Source of the DNA: Anatilimnocola floriformis
Lineage (GTDB): Bacteria > Planctomycetota > Planctomycetia > Pirellulales > Pirellulaceae
Reading direction: 5' to 3'
Assembly (NCBI RefSeq): GCF_024256385.1
Contig: NZ_JAMLFW010000001.1
Coordinates: 6,076,001-6,140,000 of the forward strand
DNA length: 64,000 nt
The notes under the pieces were generated by a model, which worked only from the letters and a program-made list of their open reading frames with translations, was not told where the DNA came from and did no database searches. Positions 51,865 to 61,172 of the stretch are shown here, piece by piece; the stretch's first letter is position 1, and each line of letters begins with the position of its first letter. The translations under genes and the position numbers were made by a program.

Positions 51865-52221
51865 GTGGTGAAAAGTTCCAGCACGCCGGAAACGAAAACC
51901 AACATTCACTGGCCGAGGCATTGTGCTCGGCTGGCGATGATTGCTGCCGTGCTGTGCTTTTTGTCGCAGGTGGCGTATGCGCAGCTGACGGCGAAAGAGA
52001 AACAGCCGACGTGGACAACGGCGGATCGAGTTGTCGCTGCCGTCGGCATTAGTTTGCTGGTCAGCGGTGTCGTGCTAGCCGGCGTTGCTCTCTATGGCGC
52101 ATTCCGCACGAGTAACTACGACACCGGTGTGATCGCGGTGATCGGCCTCGCCATCAATGGCGGCGTGTTGGCGTTTCTTGCCTGGTATGTGCTGATCGTC
52201 AGGCCGACGTTGCCCTTGTAA
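51865..52221 (+). CDS. small membrane protein after the MFS gene
   Basis: 118 residues from a GTG at 51865 (or 51868), four bases after the MFS stop; an ATG at 51937 is a less likely start. Helices: ARLAMIAAVLCFLSQVAYAQ (signal-like), RVVAAVGISLLVSGVVLAGV and TGVIAVIGLAINGGVLAFLA. The polar start and cleavable-looking first helix suggest a periplasmic or membrane protein of unknown function, likely co-transcribed with the transporter. Confidence 0.55.
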   Translation: MVKSSSTPETKTNIHWPRHCARLAMIAAVLCFLSQVAYAQLTAKEKQPTWTTADRVVAAVGISLLVSGVVLAGVALYGAFRTSNYDTGVIAVIGLAINGGVLAFLAWYVLIVRPTLPL

Positions 52222-52260
52222 TTCAGGAAGCCCGAGGCGTGAGCCGAAGGTTTGGGCGCG

Positions 52261-52848
52261 CTACAGAGCTTTCGCTAACCAAGCGTCGAACTTTTCAAAG
52301 GTCTCTTTCGCCGACTGCACGATTTGATCTTCGCGCTCCGGAGAGTCAGCAAAGCTGACCACGGCGAGGCGGAAGGCAGACCACATCTCGCCGACGCGTG
52401 GGCCGTAGCCATTGAAGAATGCGCCGCCGTTTTGCGGCGTGATTTGGAGATGCTTCTGCAATTCGCGCTCGATGATCTGGCCTCCGAGGGTGGCTCCTTC
52501 GAGCACATACAAGCAACCGAGCGCCGCCGCTTGATTGTCGAGCGCGGGGAGTTGATCGCAGCGCGGCGCTGTTTTTGGATCAGCATCCAAGCGATACAGA
52601 TCACCTTCGAGCAAGGCGATCTTCTGCCGCTCCTGCCAGTTGAGGCCGGCGGGCCAATCGACGTCGGCCAGCTTTTGCTCAAGTGGTTCGTAGAAACCAT
52701 AAAAGGCCAGCAGCAGATTGCGATAAGCGGCGGCGCTTTGTAATCGCTTGAGCGTATCGACGCGACCTTCGAGCTGCATGTGCAGCGGCGCGGTCTCTTG
52801 CTTAAGTCGCTGCAGCACATTCAGCACGGCATTGGTGGATTCGGACAT
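52261..52848 (-). CDS. bphO: biliverdin-producing heme oxygenase (BphO type)
   Basis: 195 residues. LKQETAPLHMQLEGRVDTLK with the proximal heme ligand His23, and GCLYVLEGATLGGQIIEREL, the distal helix with flexible glycines (G-x-x-x-G near the heme). The enzyme opens heme to biliverdin, CO and iron. Its ATG overlaps the TAA stop of the phytochrome gene by one base (TAATG), so translation is coupled; the product supplies the chromophore of the phytochrome. Cytoplasmic. Confidence 0.88.
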   Translation of the reverse strand: MSESTNAVLNVLQRLKQETAPLHMQLEGRVDTLKRLQSAAAYRNLLLAFYGFYEPLEQKLADVDWPAGLNWQERQKIALLEGDLYRLDADPKTAPRCDQLPALDNQAAALGCLYVLEGATLGGQIIERELQKHLQITPQNGGAFFNGYGPRVGEMWSAFRLAVVSFADSPEREDQIVQSAKETFEKFDAWLAKAL

Positions 52849-55604
52849 TAGACGCGTCCCGTCAGGCTGGCCACGATGGCGAGGAGTTCGCCGCGATCCA
52901 CGGGCTTGGCCACATGGGCTTGAAAGCCCGCGACAAGTGCGCGGCGGCGATCTTCCGCGCGAGCATACGCCGTGAGCGCGACCGCGGGGATCTTGTTCAG
53001 TTGCAATTGCTGTTCGCGGGCTCGCCAAGCCTTCAAAAATTCGTAGCCATCGCGGCCGGGCATACCGATGTCGGAGATGATGACGTCGGCTGATTCGCGG
53101 GCGAGGATCTGGAGGGCTTCGTCGGCGCTGCCGGCCAAATTGACCACGCACTCGCATTCGGTCAGAATCCGGCCGACCAGTTCGCGCGAGTCGACTTCGT
53201 CATCGACGACAAAGACCCGCACGCCCTGCAGGTTGAAGGATTCACAATCGAGCGGATGAGGCAACGAGGACGTTGGATCTTCGCCTTCTGGCTGTTGAAT
53301 GGCCCGCACCGGCAACGACACGACAAACGTCGCTCCTTGGCCGTTACCGCGACTCGAAGCGCGAACCGCGCCGCCGTGCAACTCGACCAGATTTCGCACA
53401 ATCGACAAGCCGAGCCCCAGCCCGCCGTGCTTGCGGTTGCTGGCCGATTCGGCCTGACGAAAGCGATCGAACACATAAGGCAGAAACGCGGGATCGATCC
53501 CTTGGCCGCTGTCGGCAATCGTCAATTCGACATGCGATGACACGCGTTCGAGAATCACCTGCACCTTGCCGCCGCGCGGCGTGAACTTCACTGCGTTCGA
53601 CAGCAGGTTCCAAACAATCTGCTGCAGCCGCTGTGGGTCTCCGGTGGTCTGCACGCCGCGTAGCGGATCGATGATTTTCTCAATCCGCACGCCTTTGGAA
53701 TCGGCAGCCAAGGCCATGGTGGAAATTGCGCCTTCGACGATTGAAGGGATATTCGTATCCTGCAAATCGAGCCGCACCTTGCCGGAAATAATTCGGCTGA
53801 TGTCGAGCAGATCTTCGACGATCTTGGCTTGTGCGCGAGCATTTCGCTCGATGACGTCAAGTCCTTCGCTCACATGGCCGCGCAGCTCGGGCTCGCGTTT
53901 GAGAAGTTGCGACCAACCTAAAATCGCATTCAGCGGCGTGCGTAATTCGTGCGAGAGCGTGGCGACGAATTCGTCCTTCATGCGATGAAGACGCTCGCTT
54001 TCGAGGCGGGCCAATCGCTCGCTATCGAGCGTTTTTTCGCGTTCTTCGCTGGCCAGTCGCAAGTCGGAGTGGGCTGAGATTAGCGTTTCGGTGCGGCGGA
54101 CGAGTTGCGCGAGCAGGGCATCGCGCAGATGCTGCGCGGCTTCGCGCTCTTCGGGAAGCCAGGGAGTGCTACGGCCGCGAATCGTTTCTTTCCACAGCGC
54201 GAAGGAGCCGCGCGGACTGAGTCGCGGCTCGCCTTCCCCCTTGGCGACAGTCTTTTGTGGATCGCCGGCCCAGTCGACGGTGTGGATTTGTTCGGTGCGA
54301 AACCAGATGAGTTGTTGCCGCGGCGAGGTTGTCAGCTGAATCGCCAGCACGCCGCTCGCGACACTGCCGAAGAGCGCCGAGCCGAACGAATTTTGCAGGC
54401 AGTCGGTCACTACCAAACGTTCTTGCACGTTCAAGCCGATCCAATCGGCCAGCTGCAGAATCTGCGCTTCGCCGGGCGTTTGACCGAGGCGAAAGACGCG
54501 ATCGCCCATGACGAACGCGGCGCCATCGGCTTTTAGGTACGAGAGCAAGTTCGGAGTCTGTTCGATCAAACCAAAGGCGAGATCGTCTTCGCGCTCGATG
54601 TTGGTCATCATGCTGGCGAGGGCGATGCGGCTGGCTTCGCGATAGTCGCGCGTCTCGCGATCTTCGGCTGCGGTCAGCGACATGCTGAGCCATTGGCCGA
54701 GCATTTCGCACGCAGTGCGCACGTCGTAAGGCACGTAGCGCTCGGAATAATGGTGGCAGGCAATCAGCCCCCAGAGTTTGCCCTCGCGCATGAGCGAGAC
54801 CGACATCGAGGCGCCGACACCCATGTTGCGCAGGTACTCGAGATGAATCGGCGAGACGCTGCGGAGCACGCAGTAGCTCATGTCGAGTGGCTGCGGACTG
54901 AACGCATGGACCTCGGGAATGATCTTCGACGGTACGTAGTCGCGATCGGCAATGAAGCGGAGCCAGTTCTTGGTGTAGAGCTCGCGCGCCTGGCGAGGAA
55001 TATCCGACGCCGGATAATGCAGGCCGAGAAATGATTCGAGGTCATCCCGTTTTTCTTCGGCGATAACCTGGCCGTTCCACTCTTCGTCGAACCGATAAGC
55101 CATCACGCGATCGAATCCGGTGATGCGGCGGATGTGCCGGACGCAAGTCTGGCAAATGTCGAGGACGCTGGCCGATTGTTGAAACCGCGTAACCGCTCGC
55201 TGCACGAGGCGATACAGTTCCGGCGCGGATGGTCCTTTTTCGCTGTCGCCTGGTTCGAGTTCGAAAAAGAGGGAGTTGCCGCTGCGATGCGCGATGCCAT
55301 CGAAGGGGCGTGAGACCCCTTTGATTCGCACGCTAAACATATACACCGGCCGGCCCTCGCGAACTTCCTGCCGCAGCGTCATCTCTCGGCCGCTGACCTG
55401 GCTGACCGGAAACAGGGTGCCGATGCCTTGGCCGATGGCGGCCTGTGCGGGAATCCCGCACAGGCGTTCAAGATTGTCGCTGGCATGGGTGACGATGAGC
55501 GTTTCGGCGTCGCACACGAGCAGAGCGCCATGGGGCTGAATGGCGCCGGGTTGATGAATAGGCTCGCGGTCGCAATTGGTCAGATCGGGAACAAACGAAT
55601 TCAT
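52848..55604 (-). CDS. bphP: bacteriophytochrome hybrid histidine kinase
   Basis: 918 residues: PAS (1-120), GAF (about 135-310), PHY (320-500), HisKA, HATPase, receiver. Chromophore cysteine Cys11 in DLTNCDREPIHQPGAIQPHG; GAF features HYPASDIPRQARELY and YCVLRSVSPIHLEYL (His near 252); PHY tongue LSPRGSFALWKETIRGRST (PRxSF); histidine kinase LSHELRTPLNAILGW (phosphorylated His near 550), WNLLSNAVKFTPRGG, DSGQGIDP, GGLGLGLSIV; receiver VVDDEVDSRELV with phosphoacceptor in IISDIGMPGRDG (near 843). Senses red/far-red light via biliverdin, made by the adjacent heme oxygenase. Output passes to the fused receiver, and then to an unidentified partner. Confidence 0.93.
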   Translation of the reverse strand: MNSFVPDLTNCDREPIHQPGAIQPHGALLVCDAETLIVTHASDNLERLCGIPAQAAIGQGIGTLFPVSQVSGREMTLRQEVREGRPVYMFSVRIKGVSRPFDGIAHRSGNSLFFELEPGDSEKGPSAPELYRLVQRAVTRFQQSASVLDICQTCVRHIRRITGFDRVMAYRFDEEWNGQVIAEEKRDDLESFLGLHYPASDIPRQARELYTKNWLRFIADRDYVPSKIIPEVHAFSPQPLDMSYCVLRSVSPIHLEYLRNMGVGASMSVSLMREGKLWGLIACHHYSERYVPYDVRTACEMLGQWLSMSLTAAEDRETRDYREASRIALASMMTNIEREDDLAFGLIEQTPNLLSYLKADGAAFVMGDRVFRLGQTPGEAQILQLADWIGLNVQERLVVTDCLQNSFGSALFGSVASGVLAIQLTTSPRQQLIWFRTEQIHTVDWAGDPQKTVAKGEGEPRLSPRGSFALWKETIRGRSTPWLPEEREAAQHLRDALLAQLVRRTETLISAHSDLRLASEEREKTLDSERLARLESERLHRMKDEFVATLSHELRTPLNAILGWSQLLKREPELRGHVSEGLDVIERNARAQAKIVEDLLDISRIISGKVRLDLQDTNIPSIVEGAISTMALAADSKGVRIEKIIDPLRGVQTTGDPQRLQQIVWNLLSNAVKFTPRGGKVQVILERVSSHVELTIADSGQGIDPAFLPYVFDRFRQAESASNRKHGGLGLGLSIVRNLVELHGGAVRASSRGNGQGATFVVSLPVRAIQQPEGEDPTSSLPHPLDCESFNLQGVRVFVVDDEVDSRELVGRILTECECVVNLAGSADEALQILARESADVIISDIGMPGRDGYEFLKAWRAREQQLQLNKIPAVALTAYARAEDRRRALVAGFQAHVAKPVDRGELLAIVASLTGRV

Positions 55605-55643
55605 GGACGCTCCGACGCCGAATCTACTGAGCCCAAATCAACC

Positions 55644-55675
55644 AAGGTGGACGCGCAACGATCACGCGCCACCTT
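55644..55675. other. stem-loop between SGNH gene and bphP
   Basis: AAGGTGGACGCG against CGCGCCACCTT with one bulged base, around a 9-base loop. On the minus strand it lies after the SGNH hydrolase stop and before the phytochrome start; no U-tract. May separate the two units. Confidence 0.35.
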
Positions 55676-55741
55676 AGAAAAAGGAGTTGGGGATTGGCTA
55701 GCTAGGTTAGCCGCAAATAAAGCAAGCGTTGTACCAGCGAG

Positions 55742-56494
55742 CTACTTCTTTTCACCCATCAACTGCGAAACTTTCTCTTCGGTCGATTCGGCCCAAATGC
55801 GGTAGCTCTTCTCGTTGAGATGGAGCAGGTCGGGCATGATTTCCTTGCTCAGCGAGCCGTCGTCGGTGAGGAACTTTTGACCGATGTCGAGGTAGAAAAC
55901 CTGCTTGTCATCGGCGAGGCGAGCGATGAGAGCGTTGGCTCCTTCATTCACCTTTCGCTTGGTGTCTTCCTTGCTAGCGCCGCGCGGGAAGATGGCGAGA
56001 ATGAGGATCTTCGTTTCGGGGAGTTTTTGCTTCAGCTTGTCGACGATGGCTTTGACCCCTTCGGCGATTTGTTCGCTGCTGTTGCTGCCGCTGTTGTTCG
56101 TGCCGATCATCAGCACGGCGGCCTTGGGCGTGATGCCATCGATATTGCCGTGATCGAGTCGCCACAGCACATGCTGCGTGCGGTCACCACCGATGCCGAG
56201 GTTCACGGCGTTTCGCTTGGTGTAGAACTCTTCCCACACCTTCTTGCCGGCGCCTTCCCAGCCTTGCGTGATCGAATCGCCGATCAGCAGCAAGTCGACG
56301 TTACCTTTCTTCACGCGCTCGTTGAAGCTGTCGTGCCGCTTCATCCAGCCGGCATCGCGCGGCGCGGGAACGACGGCATCGTTGGGCTTGATTTCGGGTT
56401 TGACGTCTGACTTGGTTTCTTGGGCGGCAACAAAGGGCGAAATGCAGGCGGCAACTAACAGAGCGAGCAACCAACTGCGGCGGGCGATACTCAT
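55742..56494 (-). CDS. secreted SGNH/GDSL hydrolase
   Basis: 250 residues from the ATG at 56494 (MSIARRSWLLALLVAACISP), with GGAG nine bases upstream; signal peptide cleaved near VAAQE. SGNH blocks: I LLLIGDSITQGWEGAG (nucleophile Ser74), II NLGIGGDRTQHVLWRL (Gly), III VLMIGTNNSGS (Asn), V MPDLLHLNEKSYRIWA (Asp and His). This subtype resembles platelet-activating-factor acetylhydrolase-like and acetylxylan esterases of planctomycetes, probably removing acetyl groups from polysaccharides outside the cytoplasm. Confidence 0.88.
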   Translation of the reverse strand: MSIARRSWLLALLVAACISPFVAAQETKSDVKPEIKPNDAVVPAPRDAGWMKRHDSFNERVKKGNVDLLLIGDSITQGWEGAGKKVWEEFYTKRNAVNLGIGGDRTQHVLWRLDHGNIDGITPKAAVLMIGTNNSGSNSSEQIAEGVKAIVDKLKQKLPETKILILAIFPRGASKEDTKRKVNEGANALIARLADDKQVFYLDIGQKFLTDDGSLSKEIMPDLLHLNEKSYRIWAESTEEKVSQLMGEKK

Positions 56495-56589
56495 GAGAGC
56501 GAACTCCGGTGAAAGAGAGAAAAGGCGAACAGCAGGAATGCCCACGATATCGCCTTCCGCGGCTCGTCTCAATCAGATTGCCTCCGCCG

Positions 56590-56619
56590 GTAGGTCGGGC
56601 ACTTAAGTGCCTGACCTAC
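56590..56619. repeat. TAGGTCGGGCACTTAAGTGC palindrome
   Basis: TAGGTCGGGCACTTAAGTGC followed by CTGACCTA, a near-perfect palindrome with one mismatch, between the SGNH gene and the SPFH gene (both minus strand). One of several short intergenic palindromes in the window beginning with (G)TAGG. Confidence 0.6.
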
Positions 56620-56632
56620 ACGCCACCACTGT

Positions 56633-58849
56633 TTAAGACTGCGCCGGCAGATTAACTGGTGCAGCCGGGGTGATGTTCTTCAGCGCATCTTGCGTCAACT
56701 GTTGAGCTAGTTCCTTCAGCGCTGCGTGGTCGCCGTTGTCGCCAGCGAAACTAGTGCGTTCGGCGAGCAAAGATTGCAGGATCATGCCCATCAAACCGGT
56801 GATCGCCGGTTGCGCTGTCGGCGACGAGCCGTTGCCGTTTTCACTCGGCGAGTGTTCGCCGTTTGACGAAGTGCTCGAAATGAACACCCGTTCCGGCACG
56901 AGCGGTTGCGAACTCTTGGCGAGCGCGGAACCGACGTGCGCGAGGACGAACAATCGCGGATCGTGGTAGCTGGCCACTTTCTGCGACAGGACGGCCGCTT
57001 CGGACAGGCCCATTTGCATGATCCGCTGCGCTTCGCCGCGGCCCTGCAAAATGGCTTGCTGACTGTCGGCATCGGCGAGGACGAGCGTCTGCTGAGCGGT
57101 CAATCGCGACTGCGTGAGCTGCGCCTCGGCCATCACTACCTGCTTGTCGGCTTGCTTACGTGCACGCTGCAAATCGGCTTCGCCTTCGCTCTCGGCGATC
57201 TGCGCTTTCACGCGAGCATTTGTCAAGCTGGTTTGCATATCGGCTTGGGCTTGCGCTTCGGCCAATTCGCGGCGCTTGTCCGAAGCTTCACGTTGACGTT
57301 CATAGGTTTCGAGTTGTTCGATCGACAGCTGACGCAACCGAAGTTGCTCAAGCAACGATTCAATCTTGCCACCTTTCTCCTCCGTATCGGGCTTGCCGAT
57401 CAGCACGTCGACGCATTCAATGTCGAAATCGTGGAACCGCCGGCGCAACTCGGCCCGACCTTCAGCTTGAATGGCGTCGCGATCATGCAGCAGTTCGAGC
57501 ATCGTCTTTTTGTGGGCGATGTCGCGGAAATACGCACTCAGCAGCGGATCGAGTGTTTGCGTGATCAGCTTCTTCACATCGCCGAATCGCTGAATGACGT
57601 TCGGGGCCCGTTGATAGTCGATGTGCACGACCACACTCAGCGGCAACCGCGGTTCATAGGCATCGCGCGTCACCAGGTCGATCGAACGGAGCGAATCGTC
57701 GTAACGATGCGTCTCGCTCCGGCCGGTGACCCAGTGCAGCACGAAGTTCGTCGTCGGCACGAGGATGATATTTCCCGCGTAGGTATTGAAGGCATATTTG
57801 CCCGGACCATAAGGCCGTTCCCACACGCCGCGTTCTCCTTCGGTCACCCGTTCGCCGTGGCGAAACGAATCACCCGAGAGATCGCTGCCGGCGCGACCGA
57901 TGTAGCTCACCACCACACCGACGTAGCCGATGGGTACGACGGTTTTGGGAATCTGCTCGATCGTCGCAAACCAGCGGTTGATGAAGTACGTGCCGTCGGT
58001 CAGCGGCTGATATTGTCGGCCGCGGCGACCACCGGCGAGCAGGAACTGCTGCGGATCTTGAAAGTTGTTGTGGCAGTTCGAATCGTTCGTTTCATTGCCG
58101 ACGGTCGGCGCGATGATCTCACCCGGCGCGAGCGACGGGCCATCGTGCACCGTAACGATGCCGATGCTGTCGACAACGTGTTGCTCTTCCGGATGCAACG
58201 GACTCGGCGCACGCATCGGCTGACCGATGACCACCGGCGTGAAGCCGTAGATCTGCACGAGCTCGCTCTGCCATTGCGTGATGTTCTGCATTTCCCACGT
58301 GCTCAGCAACCGCTCGAGCGTGTAGACCGCATCTTCGGTGATAACAATGAACAGCGCGGGGTTAATCGCGTAGACACCTTCACGAATGATCGCGAGTTGC
58401 CGGCCACGCTGACCGCTGTGTTGCTGCGAACGCATTTTGCCGGCGCGCGGGGCATCAGCAATTTGCGGCGCGAGAAACGCCGTGGCGTCTTGAAAGTGAT
58501 TGCATTCCACGACGCGGCCCAGCGTTTGACTCGGCGGCAAGGCTTCGCCGTCGCGAGCATAGACGTACCCGATTTTGCCTTGCGGCACGATCACGAGCGG
58601 GCACACGTGCACGCGATATTGCCACCGCCACAGACCCCAGTGAATACCACCGCGGAGCAAGTTGGCTTGAAAACCGGCTTCGCCCGCGAGCGCGATAATG
58701 CCACCCTCGGGAACCGAGCCGCTGGCCGACCAGAGCTTTTCGACGACACCCACACAGTTGTTGGGAATGAACCGCAGCGTCAGCCAGGCCGCGAGCAACA
58801 GCGCCACAAAACCGACGGCAGCAGCCGTCAACAAGAAAAACGCGAACAT
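56633..58849 (-). CDS. SPFH/flotillin-like membrane protein with triplicated N-terminal unit
   Basis: 738 residues from the ATG at 58849 (MFAFFLLTAAAVGFVALLLA), GGAG nine bases upstream. After one N-terminal membrane helix there are three related units (about 85-175, 225-298 and 300-370) each with an IGxV strand, a (H)NFQD-(A/P)xxFL-type or equivalent loop and RGRQ...(G)xYxIN; compare NHFQDATAFL with NNFQDPQQFL and EGVYAINPAL with DGTYFINRWF. Then an SPFH/band-7 domain (RSIDLVTRDAYEPRLPLSVV, ITQTLDPLLSAYFRDIAHKK, FDIECVDVLIGKPDTEEKGG) and an Ala/Gln/Glu-rich coiled coil (540-650). Likely an oligomeric membrane scaffold. Confidence 0.82.
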   Translation of the reverse strand: MFAFFLLTAAAVGFVALLLAAWLTLRFIPNNCVGVVEKLWSASGSVPEGGIIALAGEAGFQANLLRGGIHWGLWRWQYRVHVCPLVIVPQGKIGYVYARDGEALPPSQTLGRVVECNHFQDATAFLAPQIADAPRAGKMRSQQHSGQRGRQLAIIREGVYAINPALFIVITEDAVYTLERLLSTWEMQNITQWQSELVQIYGFTPVVIGQPMRAPSPLHPEEQHVVDSIGIVTVHDGPSLAPGEIIAPTVGNETNDSNCHNNFQDPQQFLLAGGRRGRQYQPLTDGTYFINRWFATIEQIPKTVVPIGYVGVVVSYIGRAGSDLSGDSFRHGERVTEGERGVWERPYGPGKYAFNTYAGNIILVPTTNFVLHWVTGRSETHRYDDSLRSIDLVTRDAYEPRLPLSVVVHIDYQRAPNVIQRFGDVKKLITQTLDPLLSAYFRDIAHKKTMLELLHDRDAIQAEGRAELRRRFHDFDIECVDVLIGKPDTEEKGGKIESLLEQLRLRQLSIEQLETYERQREASDKRRELAEAQAQADMQTSLTNARVKAQIAESEGEADLQRARKQADKQVVMAEAQLTQSRLTAQQTLVLADADSQQAILQGRGEAQRIMQMGLSEAAVLSQKVASYHDPRLFVLAHVGSALAKSSQPLVPERVFISSTSSNGEHSPSENGNGSSPTAQPAITGLMGMILQSLLAERTSFAGDNGDHAALKELAQQLTQDALKNITPAAPVNLPAQS

Positions 58850-59311
58850 AACGCGATCTCCGCATGGCGGCGCATTCCGCGCGCAGCGAGGCGCGCAAAC
58901 AGGAATGATCAAGCCGCCATCACCGGGTATTCCCGGCCTATCTCGGGCAGCAGTCCAAGCGGTGGACGAGCGTTGCCCTTTCAAATTGTGGACGGCAGTC
59001 ACATGCCGCCGTCCGCCTGCGAGGTTAGCTGTCGGGCTAGGGCTTGAAAGTACCCCGGTTACTGTGGATGAATCCGATGATTCATCGCGGCTCGCTTCGT
59101 GCCGCTGCAACCTGCGCCCCAAGTCGCACAGGTGCGACAAAGGTGGTTCCCCCGCTCTCGCACTTTTCACTGTGCAAGATTCGGCTTCTGCTGAATCATT
59201 ATATCGTCATCCTGGCGGTCGTCCGCAAGATAGACCGCGCGGATTGGGTCGCAAGTGTTTGATGCTGCGTGAGTTAGTTGCTTGCAGCAGCTGCCGGTTT
59301 GCAGGTGCTCG
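58850..59311. other. intergenic region between the SPFH and ruvX genes
   Basis: 462 bases. No gene seen. On the minus strand TATAAT (59203-59198) is a possible -10 for the SPFH gene, with TTGCGG 19 bases further upstream, too long a spacer to be sure. The region has no palindromic repeat of the kinds seen elsewhere. Confidence 0.35.
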
Positions 59312-59803
59312 CTAAGCCGGATTTGCGTCATCCAGCGGTGCGGCGGTGTGGCCGGTGCGATCCGATTCGAGATAGCTCTGCAACAGAATTTGGGCGGCGA
59401 GCATATCGCGGCGAAGCTTGCGTTGTTTGCTGCTGAAGCCCGCTTCGGCGAGCAGCTCGTTGGCTTGCGACGTGGTGAAGCGTTCGTCGAAGAGAACAAT
59501 CGGCACGGTGACGAGCTTGTGCAGCCAAGCGACAAAGCGGCGGACCTCGGCGGACTTTTGACTCTCGCTGCCGCTGGTGTGCAGTGGCAAGCCGACTACC
59601 AAACCGACGAGCCGTTCTTGCTGGACGGTTTGCTGCAGCCAGGCTCCGTCTTTTTGTTCGCTGCGGCGGGTGTAGTTTTCGAGCGGGCTGGAAAACTTCT
59701 GGTCCGGGTCGGTCACGGCGAGGCCGATTCGCACGCTGCCGTAATCGATGGCGGCAATGCGGCCCGCGCGCGGGATGGAATCGGAAGTTGGTTCGCTGGT
59801 CAC
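59312..59803 (-). CDS. ruvX: putative pre-16S rRNA nuclease / Holliday junction resolvase-like RuvX (YqgF)
   Basis: 163 residues, GTG start at 59803 that overlaps the lipoprotein stop (GTGA). RNase H-like fold: RIAAIDYGSVRIGLAVTDPD (catalytic Asp20), LVVGLPLHTSGSESQKSAEV, IVLFDERFTTSQANELLAEA (Asp/Glu ligands) and a final basic region with DMLAAQILLQSYLE. Acts in 5' end processing of 16S rRNA and possibly recombination. Normal length. It is placed last in an operon with a pilin-like protein and a lipoprotein, an unexpected company for a housekeeping nuclease. Confidence 0.9.
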   Translation of the reverse strand: MTSEPTSDSIPRAGRIAAIDYGSVRIGLAVTDPDQKFSSPLENYTRRSEQKDGAWLQQTVQQERLVGLVVGLPLHTSGSESQKSAEVRRFVAWLHKLVTVPIVLFDERFTTSQANELLAEAGFSSKQRKLRRDMLAAQILLQSYLESDRTGHTAAPLDDANPA

Positions 59804-60177
59804 TTCGAAACGAGTTCAAAATCGAAATTTTGTCGGCCGCGGCTCACCTCGGCCGTCAGCTCCGACTTTCGATTGTACTTCAACGGCACTCGTTCTTTGA
59901 TGCGGGGCTTGGCTTCGTTAAAGCTGGTGATTCGCACTCGATGTTTGCCGAGCTGCGCACCCGATTGCTCGGCAGTCCATTGCAGTTTGTACTTGCCCGC
60001 CTCGTCGGTCAGGCCATACGCGGGCGAACCTCCCTCAGGGCTGAACTCCACCGTCGCGCCGACCAGCGGTGCGCCGTCGAGCGTGACCTTGCCTGTGACA
60101 TCGCCGAACTGCGAATTGCAGCCGAGGCATAACAAAACCAACAACAGCATCAGGCCATTTGCTTGCGTGATCATCAT
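59800..60177 (-). CDS. transthyretin-like lipoprotein paired with DUF1559 copy 3
   Basis: 125 residues from the ATG at 60177, which overlaps the DUF1559 stop (TGATG). Signal with lipobox LMLLLVLLCLGCNSQFGD (Cys20), then GKVTLDGAPLVGATVEFSPE and GLTDEAGKYKLQWTAEQSGA, AQLGKHRVRITSFNEAKPRI. Carboxypeptidase-regulatory beta sandwich as in the other two pairs. An ATG at 60174 is an alternative start. Ends by overlapping the RuvX start by four bases. Confidence 0.82.
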   Translation of the reverse strand: MMITQANGLMLLLVLLCLGCNSQFGDVTGKVTLDGAPLVGATVEFSPEGGSPAYGLTDEAGKYKLQWTAEQSGAQLGKHRVRITSFNEAKPRIKERVPLKYNRKSELTAEVSRGRQNFDFELVSK

Positions 60178-61172
60178 CAATAGCCAGCCACCGTCATGCC
60201 GTCGTTGCGCATTCCCAAACGTTGATAGGCGCCCATCTGGTTGAAATCCATCGTGCCTGCTGGGCTTTGCGGATCGGCGCCGTTGATGTCGTACTGAATG
60301 TTGTTCTGCAGAAAATGGACACTGCCGTCGCAGAAGAGAAACATCGCGCCGCCGGGATGCAAACTCCCAAAGCCCTCGGTGCATGAAGTCTCGCTGCAGA
60401 ACGACGGCGGCTGGCGTGGATCGTTCACCTTCACGCTCACGCGGCCACGAATGTGATACGAACCCCACATGTCGGGCCCGGGCGGATTGCGCGAGCCGGC
60501 CCACACGCCAGCGCGGCAACGAAAGTCGCGCTCGCCGACTAAAAATGTCTGACTCAAGCCATCCGTGATATCGCGAAAGTTGTAAGCCTGGTTCGCGTGC
60601 AGCACGCCGGTGCGAAGAATCTCCAGGTTGTGTTCGTTCACGCCGCTCGGATCGAAGAAGCCTGAGTTTCCCATGTAGTTGTTCGTGGCCAACTCGAAAT
60701 TGATATCGCAGCCGTCGCATTGAAAGTGCCGATGGCAGGCCAGGCCGCTCAGTCCTGCCGGCGACAATCCGGGAGTGATGTCGGACGGGCAGCGGAACAT
60801 TTTCAGCTTGGTTTGCAGCAGCTTTTGATCGGTCGTGTCGCGCACCACATCCCACAGTCGCCGGCGAATCACTCCCAGCTTGTCGTGCAACGGTTGTTGC
60901 TCGGTAAACGACAACGCCAGCGCCGGCCAACCCCATTCGGCTTCGTTGCCGGTCTTCATGATCCAGCCGGACGGCAGCGAACGAAGCGTATCGTGATAGT
61001 TGTGCAGCGCCAGGCCGATCTGCTTGAGATGGTTCGTGCACTGGGCTCGCCGCGCTGCTTCGCGGGCGGCTTGCACGGCGGGGAGCAACAACGCCACGAG
61101 CACGCCGATGATGGCGATCACCACGAGCAATTCGACGAGGGTAAACCCGCGCTGAAACGGCTTCCGATGCAT
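60177..61172 (-). CDS. DUF1559 pilin-like protein (copy 3)
   Basis: 331 residues from the ATG at 61172, with GGAGG seven bases upstream; a longer start at 61265 is not needed. Methylation motif [60 protein letters not shown] and [20 protein letters not shown] at the end. A cysteine-rich middle ([11 protein letters not shown]) differs from copies 1 and 2. First gene of the operon with the lipoprotein and ruvX. Confidence 0.92.
   Translation of the reverse strand: MHRKPFQRGFTLVELLVVIAIIGVLVALLLPAVQAAREAARRAQCTNHLKQIGLALHNYHDTLRSLPSGWIMKTGNEAEWGWPALALSFTEQQPLHDKLGVIRRRLWDVVRDTTDQKLLQTKLKMFRCPSDITPGLSPAGLSGLACHRHFQCDGCDINFELATNNYMGNSGFFDPSGVNEHNLEILRTGVLHANQAYNFRDITDGLSQTFLVGERDFRCRAGVWAGSRNPPGPDMWGSYHIRGRVSVKVNDPRQPPSFCSETSCTEGFGSLHPGGAMFLFCDGSVHFLQNNIQYDINGADPQSPAGTMDFNQMGAYQRLGMRNDGMTVAGY

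Noticed and set aside
56906-59047. Plus-strand open frame of 713 codons over the SPFH gene
   Set aside because: Antisense shadow; no domain, no signal, no RBS. The SPFH reading is strongly supported.
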